From an uncultured bacterium (GTDB taxonomy: Bacteria; Bacillota; Clostridia; Oscillospirales; CAG-272), in the NCBI GenBank assembly GCA_945920215.1, contig CAMEJM010000005.1, positions 1-64,000 of the forward strand: DNA of 64,000 nucleotides, given 5' to 3'. The notes under the pieces are model-generated. The model worked only from the letters and a program-made list of their open reading frames with translations, did no database searches and was not told where the DNA came from. A program made the position numbers and the translations under genes. Every line of letters begins with the position of its first letter. The first letter of the stretch is position 1. Positions 33,369 through 43,145 of this stretch are shown here, in pieces.

Positions 33369-33397
33369 ATTCTATCACGCGCCCGCCCGCCTGTCAA
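33369..33397 (-). promoter_or_regulatory. Promoter of pncC
   Basis: Minus strand TTGACA, 17-bp spacer, TAGAAT, about 30 bp before the ATG. Confidence 0.8.
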
Positions 33398-33497
33398 GCG
33401 CACGCCCTCTGTCCCCCTTTTTCGCAAAGTGAGGCGCGTTCCCGCGTGCCGAGAAAACATATACAAATATCCCGCCGTGATTTTCGTCATTTCGTTC

Positions 33498-33527
33498 TTG
33501 ACAACCCCTTTTTATCTGTGGTATATT
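33498..33527 (+). promoter_or_regulatory. Promoter of gdhA
   Basis: TTGACA, 18-bp spacer, TATATT, about 75 bp before the chosen ATG. Confidence 0.75.
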
Positions 33528-33532
33528 GATAA

Positions 33533-34948
<1,416 letters not shown>

Positions 34949-34964
34949 TTCCACGGGGCTTTGT

Positions 34965-35003
34965 AACTGTCACCTGTCCGCAAAGGCGCGGGCAGGGACA
35001 GTT
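34965..35003 (+). terminator. Terminator of gdhA
   Basis: AACTGTC...GACAGTT with an inner GC-rich stem, followed by ACTTTGTTTTTT. Confidence 0.8.
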
Positions 35004-35148
35004 ACTTTGTTTTTTGTCCTGCGGACAGCGGCGCCGCGGATCACCGCTCGTCTATGTTTCCTTTTACAATTTACAATCGATTCAAATCAATGCTGTCAAA
35101 AACAGCCGCGCCCGGCAGTGGTGCGGCGCGGAATGGAGATGATACCCA

Positions 35149-36762
35149 ATGAATGAAAAGCACACCAAGTATATCTTTGTCACGGGGGGCGTGGTTTCCG
35201 GGCTCGGAAAAGGCATTACCGCCGCCTCTCTCGGCCGCCTGCTCAAGGCGCGCGGGCTGAAGGTCGCCGCGCAGAAGCTCGACCCGTATATCAACGTCGA
35301 CCCCGGCACGATGAGCCCCTATCAGCACGGTGAAGTATACGTCACGGAGGACGGTGCGGAAACCGACCTTGACCTCGGACATTACGAACGGTTCATCGAC
35401 GAGGATCTGAATAAGTATTCCAACCTCACCACGGGCAAGGTGTACTGGAACGTGCTGAACAACGAGCGCCGCGGCGAATACCTCGGCTCCACCGTTCAGG
35501 TGATTCCACATATCACGGACGAAATCAAGAAGTTCGTGTACAGCGTCGGCAAAAAGACGGACGCGGACGTGGTCATCACCGAAATCGGCGGCACCATCGG
35601 CGACATCGAATCCCAGCCGTTTCTGGAAGCGGTGCGACAGATCTCTCTTGAGGTCGGGCGTGAAAACTCGCTGTTCATTCACGTCACACTGGTTCCTTTC
35701 CTGCGCGGCTCCGACGAGCATAAGTCCAAGCCCACCCAGCACTCTGTCAAGGAATTGCAGGGAATGGGCATTAACCCCAACATCATCATTCTCCGCTGTG
35801 ACGAGCCGCTTGAGGAAAGCATCTTTAAGAAGATTTCCATGTTCTGCAACGTCAAGCCGGATTGCGTCATTGAGAATATCACGCTGCCCGTGCTGTACGA
35901 AGCGCCCCTGATGCTTGAAAAGAGTCATTTTTCCTCCATCGTCTGCCGTGAACTGGGCATTTACGCCCCGGACCTCGATCTGGAGGAATGGAAAGCCATG
36001 GTGGAAAAGGTCAAGCACCCGACCCGCACCGTGACCATCGGTCTTGTCGGCAAATACGTACAGCTGCACGACGCCTACCTTTCGGTGGCAGAGTCCCTGC
36101 GCCATGCGGGTTACGCTTACGGTGCCAGCGTGAAAATCGAGTGGATTGATTCCGAAACCGTCACCGAGGAAAACGCCGCCGAGAAGCTCGGCGGGCTGGA
36201 CGGCATTCTGGTCCCCGGCGGTTTCGGCAACCGCGGAATCGAGGGCAAGATTGCCACCGCGCGCTACGCAAGAGAACACAATGTGCCTTACCTCGGCATC
36301 TGTCTCGGTATGCAGATTGCGGTCATTGAATTTGCCCGCAACGTCTGCGGATTTGCGGACGCCAATTCGGGTGAGTTCGACGCTGTATCCACCCATAAGG
36401 TGATTGATTTCCTGCCGGACCAGAACGACGAGGTCGCCAAGGGCGGCACCCTCCGCCTCGGCGCTTATCCCTGCCATATCCTGCCCGGAACCAAAATGGA
36501 GGAGTGCTACGGAAAGCATGAGATTTCCGAGCGGCACCGTCACCGTTATGAGTTCAACAACGACTTCCGGGAGACCCTGACCCAAGCGGGGCTGACCATC
36601 AGCGGCACATCGCCCGACGGCTATATCGTGGAAACGGTGGAAAACGAAAAGTGCGACTTCTTTGTCGGCGTGCAGTTCCACCCGGAATTCAAGAGCCGCC
36701 CGAACCGCCCGCACCCCCTGTTCCTCGGTCTGATTCGTTACGCGCTCAAGGGCGATCGATAA
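35149..36762 (+). CDS. pyrG: CTP synthase
   Basis: Converts UTP to CTP using glutamine. N-terminal synthetase domain: '[22 protein letters not shown]', '[39 protein letters not shown]' region (conserved blocks), '[13 protein letters not shown]'. C-terminal class I glutamine amidotransferase: '[14 protein letters not shown]', nucleophile Cys in '[15 protein letters not shown]', and His/Glu in '[12 protein letters not shown]'. 537 residues, typical. GGAG precedes the ATG. I see no convincing attenuator G-tract of the kind that regulates pyrG in Bacilli. Confidence 0.98.
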   Translation: MNEKHTKYIFVTGGVVSGLGKGITAASLGRLLKARGLKVAAQKLDPYINVDPGTMSPYQHGEVYVTEDGAETDLDLGHYERFIDEDLNKYSNLTTGKVYWNVLNNERRGEYLGSTVQVIPHITDEIKKFVYSVGKKTDADVVITEIGGTIGDIESQPFLEAVRQISLEVGRENSLFIHVTLVPFLRGSDEHKSKPTQHSVKELQGMGINPNIIILRCDEPLEESIFKKISMFCNVKPDCVIENITLPVLYEAPLMLEKSHFSSIVCRELGIYAPDLDLEEWKAMVEKVKHPTRTVTIGLVGKYVQLHDAYLSVAESLRHAGYAYGASVKIEWIDSETVTEENAAEKLGGLDGILVPGGFGNRGIEGKIATARYAREHNVPYLGICLGMQIAVIEFARNVCGFADANSGEFDAVSTHKVIDFLPDQNDEVAKGGTLRLGAYPCHILPGTKMEECYGKHEISERHRHRYEFNNDFRETLTQAGLTISGTSPDGYIVETVENEKCDFFVGVQFHPEFKSRPNRPHPLFLGLIRYALKGDR

Positions 36763-36782
36763 GATTCCCCCTGTTGTTACAA

Positions 36783-36818
36783 AACGGGGAGAAGCCTGTG
36801 ACACGGCTTCTCCCCGTT
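36783..36818 (+). terminator. Terminator of pyrG
   Basis: AACGGGGAGAAGCC-tgtgacac-GGCTTCTCCCCGTT followed by CTTTTTGG; 14-bp perfect stem. Confidence 0.88.
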
Positions 36819-36869
36819 CTTTTTGGCTTTTTTTACGGAACCGCAACCGTTCGGCTGCGCGGTTTTGTG

Positions 36870-38645
36870 TCACCGCATACCGGGGCGACCGCCCATGCCG
36901 CCGCTCATGCCGCCGACACTCCCGGAGGAGCAAATCAGAGAGGACATGGTGACTTCGGTAGCGGTGCCGCCCACGTCGACGGTCAGTTTGCTGCCCTTTT
37001 GCATCCCCGGCAGGCTGATCACCACGCACTGATACTGCTTTTCTGGCGTGAAAGTGCCGAGAATATTGCCGTCGCTGTCGGTGACGGTGACGGTGGTCCC
37101 GGCGCTCTGCGTCGAGGTGCCGATGAGAAGGGACCCCTGCGTCGAGGAGGAGCCGAAGTTCTGCGCCATTCCCACGCTGCCGGCGGCGAACAGAATTCCC
37201 CCCGTGATTTCCGCGGTGCCGTCGTAATCCAGCGCCCCGTTGCCGCTGCTAACAGGACCGCTGACATAGGTTTCTCCGCCGGATACGTACAGGTTTCCGT
37301 TGGAGTCAAGTCCGTCCCCCGCCGCGTTTACGCGCACCGTGCCGCCGGCAATGCGGAGATAGCAGTCGGCGTTCGCCGTAAAGCTGTTTTGCCCGGGGCG
37401 CCCCATAGAGGAGCCGTCCGCTCCGCCTGCCGTGTTGACGCCGTCGTCACTCGCCGTCACCGAGATCTCCCCGCCGGACACGGTGATATTCTGTCCTTTA
37501 ATTCCCTCGTAACTCTTTGAAACAGTCACCTTTCCGGCGTAAATGTGAACCGAAGTGTCCGCATGAACGCCGTCGTCGCCGCTTGCAAGCGTCAGCGTGC
37601 CGCCGCTGATATAAACGTCTCCGTTGGAATGGAGCGCGTCGTCCGAGGAATCGATTTGCAGAGTTCCGTCCTTGAGGATCAGCGATACCGCCGCTTTCAT
37701 CCCCTTTGCGGAGGTTTCGCTTCCGCTGCTGCCCCAACTCCCCCAACTGCTGCCCGTAGAGGCGTTGGCGCTGCCGCCGCCGCTCTTGATTGTAAAGGTC
37801 CCTCCCTCAATCCGCACGGAAGAAGAGGCGCTCATACCGTCCCCCGCGGAGGTGATCTGAAAGCTGCCGGAGGCAACGTAAATATACCCTTTGCTCTGAT
37901 CGCTTTCATGCTCGGCGTGCACGCCGTCGCTGCCTGCGGAGACGGTGAAGGTGCTGTCGGTCAGGCGCACGCTGTTATTGCCTGCCAGCCCTTTTTTCGC
38001 CGCGGTCACGCAGTAGGTTCCGCCCGCGAACGCCAAATCGTCTTTTGAAACAATTCCGTGCCCTGTGGCGGAAGTCACGGTCAGACTGCCCGCTCCGTTA
38101 AAGGTCAGGTCTTCCTTGGAAAAGACCGCCGCGTCTACGTTGTTCTCATCCGTCTGCACATAGGAGCCGGTACTTGCAAGCGTGTTATCTCCCACCAGAG
38201 TGACGAAAACCTTATCCGCCTGCCTGATATACAGCGCCGCACTGTCGGAAGAGGTGACCGAGACGCCCGAAAGCACCAGTTGCACCTTTTCGTCCGCCGC
38301 CGAAACGCATATCTGACCGTCCGTGAGCGTACCCGTCAAAACATAGGTGCCCGCCGCACTCACGGTCAGAACGCCCCCCTCATAGCTGACGCCCGCGAGT
38401 CCGTCTACCGAAGTCCCGTCATCGCTCAAAAGAATGGTAACTGCGCTCTCGGAGTCGTAGGTCCCCGCCTTGTCACGGTCGGAAAACATCTCGGAGGAGG
38501 CGGGCATACCGCTCTCTGCCGCCGCAAGTTCCGCCGTCTCGTCAATGGCGCTCCCGGCGCCGCTTTGCACGCTGTCATTTTCCCCGCAAGCCGTCAATAC
38601 CAGGCACAACGCCGCCGCCATCAGAATTGCCAAGCACTTTTTCAT
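36870..38645 (-). CDS. Cell-surface beta-helix lipoprotein (carbohydrate-binding, Cthe_2159-like)
   Basis: Exported lipoprotein of 591 residues (lipobox LTAC after MKKCLAILMAAALCLVL). The mature chain is a run of about 20-residue right-handed beta-helix repeats of the type 'GDVYISGGTLTLASGDDGVHAD', 'SVRIEGGTFTIKSGGG', each with buried Asp/Gly turns. This matches the carbohydrate-binding family (DUF4353/PF14262) whose member Cthe_2159 was described as an acidic-polysaccharide binder; the many Asp pairs could bind calcium. A Gly/Ser/Trp linker ('GSSWGSWGSSG') interrupts the helix near residue 300 and the C-terminus is Gly/Met-rich ('GGMSGGMGGRPGMR'). Third gene of the VTC/DUF4956 operon; GGAGG precedes the chosen ATG. 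Confidence 0.88.
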   Translation of the reverse strand: MKKCLAILMAAALCLVLTACGENDSVQSGAGSAIDETAELAAAESGMPASSEMFSDRDKAGTYDSESAVTILLSDDGTSVDGLAGVSYEGGVLTVSAAGTYVLTGTLTDGQICVSAADEKVQLVLSGVSVTSSDSAALYIRQADKVFVTLVGDNTLASTGSYVQTDENNVDAAVFSKEDLTFNGAGSLTVTSATGHGIVSKDDLAFAGGTYCVTAAKKGLAGNNSVRLTDSTFTVSAGSDGVHAEHESDQSKGYIYVASGSFQITSAGDGMSASSSVRIEGGTFTIKSGGGSANASTGSSWGSWGSSGSETSAKGMKAAVSLILKDGTLQIDSSDDALHSNGDVYISGGTLTLASGDDGVHADTSVHIYAGKVTVSKSYEGIKGQNITVSGGEISVTASDDGVNTAGGADGSSMGRPGQNSFTANADCYLRIAGGTVRVNAAGDGLDSNGNLYVSGGETYVSGPVSSGNGALDYDGTAEITGGILFAAGSVGMAQNFGSSSTQGSLLIGTSTQSAGTTVTVTDSDGNILGTFTPEKQYQCVVISLPGMQKGSKLTVDVGGTATEVTMSSLICSSGSVGGMSGGMGGRPGMR

Positions 38646-38674
38646 ACCGTATTTTCCTCCGCATATCAAAGTGT

Positions 38675-39361
38675 TTACAGTTCCCCCTCCTGTGCCGCCT
38701 CAGCGCAGGAGATCTCCAGATTCCCGTTGCGGGTGCGCATTTTGTCAAGCAGCTCTTTTTCGCAGGCGGCGTCGCGCAGCCGCACCCTGTAAGAGAGCTT
38801 ATACAGACTTCCCATATGGGTGGTCTTTACCCGCGTTAATCTGTGGGAAAGCGTGTATTCTCCGAACAAATCCTCAAACAAGCCGGTGTAATTCAAATCC
38901 TCCGGCACCGTCACGGTCAGGCACCGCTCGTTGTCGGTACGTGTTTCATATCGGGCGCCCAAGCGGGTATACACCCAAAGGACGGCTTCGCTCATCACCG
39001 CAAATATCACGCCGTATGCGAGGTACCCCAACCCGAAGGTCAGCCCCACCGCCATACCGACGAACACGGCGCATATCTCACGCCCGCTGCCGGGAGCCGA
39101 GCGGAAGCGCACCAGTCCGAACGCCCCGGCAACCGCCACGCCGACTCCCAGGTTGCCGTTGACCGCAAAAATGACAAGGCACACGGCGGCGGGCAGAATA
39201 CTGAGGGTCGCGAAGAAACTCCCGCTGCACCCCGCGGCGCGTCCGGAATAACTCAGCGCCAACAACACCCCCGTGACAAGAGCGACGGCAAGACAAATCA
39301 GAAATCCCTGCCACACCACCTGCTCCCCGTTATATACGGATTGAAAAATCACATCAAACAC
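38675..39361 (-). CDS. DUF4956 membrane protein
   Basis: Integral membrane protein of 228 residues with four to five predicted membrane segments in the N-terminal 135 residues ('GFLICLAVALVTGVLLAL', 'FATLSILPAAVCLVIFAV', 'LGVGVAVAGAFGLVRFRSAPGSGREICAVFVGMAVGLTFG', 'YLAYGVIFAVMSEAVLWVY') and a soluble C-terminal beta/alpha domain of about 85 residues. The 'GAFGLVRFRS.PG' block is characteristic of DUF4956. Start is GTG, overlapping the VTC gene stop by 8 bases, with GAGAGGA upstream. DUF4956 genes commonly pair with VTC-type genes; the molecular function is unknown. It may conduct or anchor the polymer produced by its partner. Confidence 0.87.
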   Translation of the reverse strand: MFDVIFQSVYNGEQVVWQGFLICLAVALVTGVLLALSYSGRAAGCSGSFFATLSILPAAVCLVIFAVNGNLGVGVAVAGAFGLVRFRSAPGSGREICAVFVGMAVGLTFGLGYLAYGVIFAVMSEAVLWVYTRLGARYETRTDNERCLTVTVPEDLNYTGLFEDLFGEYTLSHRLTRVKTTHMGSLYKLSYRVRLRDAACEKELLDKMRTRNGNLEISCAEAAQEGEL

Positions 39362-40115
39362 AGTTCTCTGTCCTCTCTTTCATATCGCTCTCCCCCTCCG
39401 GCACCCCGGCGAGGAATCCCCTGTCCATCAGGTACGCTCTCCCGTATTTGGAAAAGGAGGTTTTATATATGCCGTATTTGTCCAGCACTTCGCAAAGCCA
39501 AAGCGGAACAGCGCGCCCCGTCTTGATCTCCATCAGCACCTCCGACGCCCCGATCACCCGTTTTCCCGTGTACCCGGCAGCCGGGCTCAGACGCTCGTTG
39601 CGGTAGCGGATGTCGGTATCAAAGGTCACGCGCAGATCCTCCCCGGGGTTTCGGGAGCGCCATGAGGCGCGCTCATATGTGATGGTCATCGCGGGTGCAA
39701 GCCCGCCCTCCCGCCTGTAAAAGGCAAGGGCGGCGTCCAGCTCCGCCGTGATCTGATTGTGTATCGGCGCCTCCGCCCCCGCCAGATACGCCGTCGCCTC
39801 GCGGAGCCGCATTGCCGCGCGGCGCTTGTAAACCACGCCCTCGTACTTCTTTTTCAGCTCCACGAACACGGTATCCTCCGTCCCCGGTATCCCGTACGCA
39901 CGCAAACGGAGTTTTTCTTTGTATAGCGGATGCTCCAAAGAACGGCGGATCAAGGACCGGGAGGGGGTGTCGTAGTACAGACTGATGATCCGTGCGTCGG
40001 GATACTCGTCGGGCGTCAGATACGGTAAGGAGAAGCACCGCACCGCCTCGTATTGCTCCCGCGTGAGCAGATATTTGAGTTCATATCTGCGGAATACGGT
40101 TTGTAAAGCGCTCAT
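39354..40115 (-). CDS. VTC-domain polyphosphate polymerase-like protein
   Basis: Soluble tunnel-fold (triphosphate tunnel metalloenzyme) protein of 253 residues. VTC-domain marks: 'FRRYELKYLLTREQYEAV', 'IISLYYDTPS', 'YKEKLRLRAYG', 'TVFVELKKKYEGVVYKRR', 'EVLMEIKT'. These Arg/Lys/Glu-lined strands form the catalytic tunnel in yeast VTC4, which makes polyphosphate from ATP. Bacterial members are annotated as polyphosphate polymerases, with little direct proof. It has no membrane segment; the DUF4956 protein encoded next is the presumed membrane partner. First gene of the operon, driven by a promoter with 11-bp direct repeats. Confidence 0.9.
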   Translation of the reverse strand: MSALQTVFRRYELKYLLTREQYEAVRCFSLPYLTPDEYPDARIISLYYDTPSRSLIRRSLEHPLYKEKLRLRAYGIPGTEDTVFVELKKKYEGVVYKRRAAMRLREATAYLAGAEAPIHNQITAELDAALAFYRREGGLAPAMTITYERASWRSRNPGEDLRVTFDTDIRYRNERLSPAAGYTGKRVIGASEVLMEIKTGRAVPLWLCEVLDKYGIYKTSFSKYGRAYLMDRGFLAGVPEGESDMKERTENCV

Positions 40116-40142
40116 CTGTCATCCCCTCCCTTTCTAATGCCC

Positions 40143-40176
40143 AGTATAAGATGGAAAGTTAAAACGAAGTTAAAAC
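40143..40176 (-). promoter_or_regulatory. VTC operon promoter with 11-bp direct repeats
   Basis: On the minus strand GTTTTAACTT occurs twice with an 11-bp period (plus 40167-40176 and 40156-40165), followed 7 bp later by TATACT (40143-40148). Direct repeats of one helical turn covering the -35 zone, without a good -35 hexamer, are the usual arrangement for OmpR/PhoB-type activators; the adjacent two-component response regulator belongs to that class. Confidence 0.65.
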
Positions 40177-40196
40177 AGAAAAAATATGTAAAAAAA

Positions 40197-40225
40197 CACG
40201 CGTGAACCGAATGGATTCACGCGTG
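40197..40225 (-). terminator. Terminator of the two-component operon
   Basis: CACGCGTGAA-ccgaatgga-TTCACGCGTG; on the minus strand followed by seven T residues. Confidence 0.85.
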
Positions 40226-40242
40226 CCGCAAATAGATTGTCG

Positions 40243-41562
40243 TTATTTCGGGTTCTCTTTTTTCCCGCCGCCCTCTTCGCAGGTGTGCAGGCAGACCGTC
40301 ACGGTCACATGCATGCCGTCCTCGCTCTCGGCGCGGATACTGCCGCCGAGCGAGGTCACAATGGACTGCGCAAGCGAAAGACCGATCCCGAAGCCGGGGG
40401 TCGCTTGCGAGCGCGAGGCGTCTCCGCGCCAAAAGCGGTCGAAAAAGCAATTCAGACTGCCGCGCGCCACCGGCTCCGCCACATCGTTGCGCACCGTCAG
40501 AGTCGCACGCCCCGCGCGGCGGGTCAGGGTCACGCCGATTTCCCCGCGGGCGTATTTGACCGCATTGTCAAGCAGAATGGAAAGAAGCTGCAACAGGTTC
40601 TCCCTGTCTCCCATCACCCACACGCCGTCCGCGATCTCCGCGGACAAACGCTTCCCGGCTGTTTCCGCCGGAGCGCCGAACGCGCTCACGCTGTCACGGG
40701 TCAGAGCAGTCAGAGGCAGCGCTTCACGCACACCGTCCCCCGCCTGTTCATCCATGCGGGCAAGGCGGGTCAGACGGGAGGTCAACTCCGCCATACGGTC
40801 GACCTGATGACGGATGCTCCTCGTCCATTCGTTTTCCCCGTATTCCGCCTCCAGTACCTCGGCGTTCGCGGAAATCACCGCGAGCGGCGTTTTCAACTCA
40901 TGCCCGGAATCGGTGATAAACCGTTTTTGCTTGGCATAACTCTCCTCCGCGGGTTTCACCGCCGCCCGCGAAAGCAAGAGTACCAAAAGGAACACGGCGC
41001 AGGAACCGATGAGCGAAATCAAGATGCTGTATTGCAGAAAAGAAGCGGCGGTATCCAACTGTCGGGTACAGTCGACCATCACCACGAAGGTTCCGTCCTC
41101 GCCCGCTTTTTTGGCGTACCGGTACCGCGTGATATAGCCTTTTTCGCTTCTGCTCCCGTATGCGCGGAGAAGAAAGTCTTTCGCCTCCACCTCGCTCACC
41201 GCGGCAATGCTGCCGGTGTTGACGGAAATCACCCCGTCGTCGGTCACCGTCCCGAAGAAAAAGCGGGTTTCATACGGCGTCTCCGCGGAGAACCATGCCG
41301 GATTTTTGCCTCCCGGACGTTTTCCCGCGGGATCGGTCTCCCCGTCCTTCTTTTCGGGGAGTTCCCCGTCGTCCATCGGCGGGATGTCCTGTATGCGGTC
41401 AAAAACGCCCCCGTTTTCCACCAGGACCTCCAGTACCCGGTCCGCATTGCTGCGCACCTGCGCGTAACCGGCGATATTCGCCGCCGCAATGATCACCGCA
41501 AGCACGGACAGCATGGATACCATGGCAACCGCAATGATGCGGCGGCGCAACGCTTTAGTCAT
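40243..41562 (-). CDS. Sensor histidine kinase
   Basis: Membrane kinase of 439 residues. TM1 at about 8-30 ('IIAVAMVSMLSVLAVIIAAANI'), an extracellular sensor region of about 150 residues rich in charged residues, TM2 near 180 ('ILISLIGSCAVFLLVLLLS'). HisKA H-box 'RFITDSGHELKTPLAVISANAEVLE', N-box 'LLDNAVKYARGE', G-box 'FGIGLSLAQSIVTSLGGSI'. No HAMP domain is evident. The extracellular part contains a basic/acidic segment 'EKKDGETDPAGKRPGGKNP'. Start overlaps the response regulator stop by 8 bases. It faces the VTC operon promoter downstream. Confidence 0.93.
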   Translation of the reverse strand: MTKALRRRIIAVAMVSMLSVLAVIIAAANIAGYAQVRSNADRVLEVLVENGGVFDRIQDIPPMDDGELPEKKDGETDPAGKRPGGKNPAWFSAETPYETRFFFGTVTDDGVISVNTGSIAAVSEVEAKDFLLRAYGSRSEKGYITRYRYAKKAGEDGTFVVMVDCTRQLDTAASFLQYSILISLIGSCAVFLLVLLLSRAAVKPAEESYAKQKRFITDSGHELKTPLAVISANAEVLEAEYGENEWTRSIRHQVDRMAELTSRLTRLARMDEQAGDGVREALPLTALTRDSVSAFGAPAETAGKRLSAEIADGVWVMGDRENLLQLLSILLDNAVKYARGEIGVTLTRRAGRATLTVRNDVAEPVARGSLNCFFDRFWRGDASRSQATPGFGIGLSLAQSIVTSLGGSIRAESEDGMHVTVTVCLHTCEEGGGKKENPK

Positions 41563-42238
41563 TGTCCTCCCTCCTTTTCAGGGAATACCCGAGCCCGCGG
41601 CTGGCGCGGATTTCCGTATCCGCGCCGATCTGCCGCAATTTCTTGCGCAGGGAGGAAATGCATACCCAGACCACATTGATCTCCGCGTCGCTGTCATATC
41701 CCCACACCCGTTCCATGCAGTGTTCTGTGGAAAGCAAAACGCCGGGGTTGCGCAGAAACAGCTCCATGACCTGATACTCTTTCGGGGTCAGGCGGCAGCG
41801 TCCCGCCGGACCGATGAGCTCAAAGGCGGCGGAATCAAGCGTGACGTTGCCGAACGCAAGCACGTTTAACACAGGCTGTTCGGTACGGCGGAGCATCGCG
41901 CGCAGTCGTGCAAGCAGCTCCTTGACCGCAAACGGCTTGACCAGATAATCGTCTGCCCCCGCGTCCAACCCGCGCACGCGGTCGTCCACCTCCGACTTGG
42001 CGGTCAGCAACAGAACGGGCAGTTGTTTGCCCGCGGCGCGCGCTCTGCCGAGCACCTCGATCCCGTCCATGCGCGGCATCATAATGTCCAGCACCGCCCC
42101 GTCGTAGTCCTCCGTCATGAGGTAGTCCAGCGCGCTCTCGCCGTCCCAGACCTCGTCTACCGTATAACCGTTTTTGCGCAGCAGGACAGCCAGCGCGCGA
42201 CAAAGCTCCTTTTCATCTTCTGCCAGCAACAGCTTCAT
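41555..42238 (-). CDS. OmpR/PhoB-family response regulator
   Basis: 227 residues. Receiver: 'LLLAEDEKEL' (acidic pocket), phospho-acceptor Asp in 'GAVLDIMMPRMDGIEV', Thr/Lys in 'LLLTAKSEVDDRVRGLDAGADDYLVKPF'. C-terminal winged helix: 'LTPKEYQVMELFLRNPGVLLSTEHCMERVWGYDSDAE...SSLRKKL'. First gene of the two-component operon, with a consensus promoter and GGGAGGT. Recognition of the direct repeats ahead of the VTC gene is inferred from class and proximity. Confidence 0.94.
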   Translation of the reverse strand: MKLLLAEDEKELCRALAVLLRKNGYTVDEVWDGESALDYLMTEDYDGAVLDIMMPRMDGIEVLGRARAAGKQLPVLLLTAKSEVDDRVRGLDAGADDYLVKPFAVKELLARLRAMLRRTEQPVLNVLAFGNVTLDSAAFELIGPAGRCRLTPKEYQVMELFLRNPGVLLSTEHCMERVWGYDSDAEINVVWVCISSLRKKLRQIGADTEIRASRGLGYSLKRREDND

Positions 42239-42267
42239 ACCGTCACCTCCCGTCGGCGTTTTTTCTC

Positions 42268-42296
42268 ATTGTAAGTCTCCCGCGCCTCTTTGTCAA
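42268..42296 (-). promoter_or_regulatory. Promoter of the two-component operon
   Basis: Minus strand TTGACA, 17-bp spacer, TACAAT, about 30 bp before the response regulator ATG. Confidence 0.8.
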
Positions 42297-42341
42297 GGGC
42301 GCGGGGCGACCGCCTCTTTCTCCGTCCGCCGATAAAACAAA

Positions 42342-42367
42342 GCTGCCGGAAAAGAAATTCCGGCAGC
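42342..42367 (-). terminator. Terminator of yebC
   Basis: GCTGCCGGAA-aagaaa-TTCCGGCAGC; on the minus strand followed by TTTGTTTTATC. Confidence 0.85.
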
Positions 42368-42397
42368 AAACAGTGACATTTGACGGGAAATCGGCTG

Positions 42398-43123
42398 TTA
42401 GTTTTCCCAGTTATGGAACACGTTGGTCACATCGTCGTCCTCTTCCAGCTTCTCAAGCAGCAGGTTCATGAACTTGATGTCATCCTCGTTTGTCAGGGTC
42501 ACGTAGGAAGCGGGAACCATGGCGCGGTCGGCGGATTCAATGGCGTATCCCGCGCGGGTCAGCGCTTCGGCGACGGCGGTCACGTCGTCCGTCTCGGTGT
42601 AAATCTCATATACGCCGTCTTCCCCTTGGAAATCGGTAGCGCCGGCTTCCAGCGCCGCTTCCATGAGTTTCTCCTCGTCGATTTCCTCGTCCTCGTCCAC
42701 AATCTCAATGACGCCCTTTTCCTCGAACATAAACGACACGCAGCCGGTGTTGCCCATATTGCCGTGGTACTTGGAGAAGGTGGAACGCACGTTGCCTGCG
42801 GTGCGGTTGCGGTTGTCGGTTGCAGTCTCCACGATTACGGCGACGCCGGACGGACCGTAGCCCTCATAGGTGATTTCCTCAAAGTTGTTGTCCTTGTTAT
42901 CGGAAAACTTCTTGAGGACCCGCTCAATGTTATCGTTGGGGACGTTGTTTGCCTTGGCTTTGGCAATCAGATCGCGCAGCTTGCCGTTGACGTTGGGGTC
43001 GTTGCCGCCCGCGCGGATGGCGACCGCCATCTCCTTGCCGATACGGGTAAAGACCTTTGCCTTTGCGGCGTCGGACTTTTCTTTCTTGTGTTTGATGTTA
43101 TTCCATTTGCTATGTCCGCTCAT
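42398..43123 (-). CDS. YebC/PmpR family protein
   Basis: Conserved 241-residue protein, classed as transcriptional regulator; in some bacteria YebC-type proteins instead relieve ribosome stalling at proline runs. N-terminus 'SGHSKWNNIKHKKEKSDAAKAKVFTRIGKEMAVA', then 'ARAGGNDPNVNGKLRDLIAKAKANNVPNDNIERVLKK'-type blocks, 'YEGYGPSGVAVIVETATDNRNRT' and 'SFMFEEKGVIEI' are all diagnostic. It follows argS by 22 bases and probably shares its transcript; a location next to a tRNA synthetase gene agrees with a translation role. Confidence 0.95.
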   Translation of the reverse strand: MSGHSKWNNIKHKKEKSDAAKAKVFTRIGKEMAVAIRAGGNDPNVNGKLRDLIAKAKANNVPNDNIERVLKKFSDNKDNNFEEITYEGYGPSGVAVIVETATDNRNRTAGNVRSTFSKYHGNMGNTGCVSFMFEEKGVIEIVDEDEEIDEEKLMEAALEAGATDFQGEDGVYEIYTETDDVTAVAEALTRAGYAIESADRAMVPASYVTLTNEDDIKFMNLLLEKLEEDDDVTNVFHNWEN

Positions 43124-43145
43124 GACAGATTCTCCTGTATGAAAA

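Noticed and set aside
35071-37029. Minus-strand 652-residue ORF opposite pyrG
   Set aside because: Antisense of an obvious CTP synthase; it also runs across the pyrG terminator and into the convergent lipoprotein gene.
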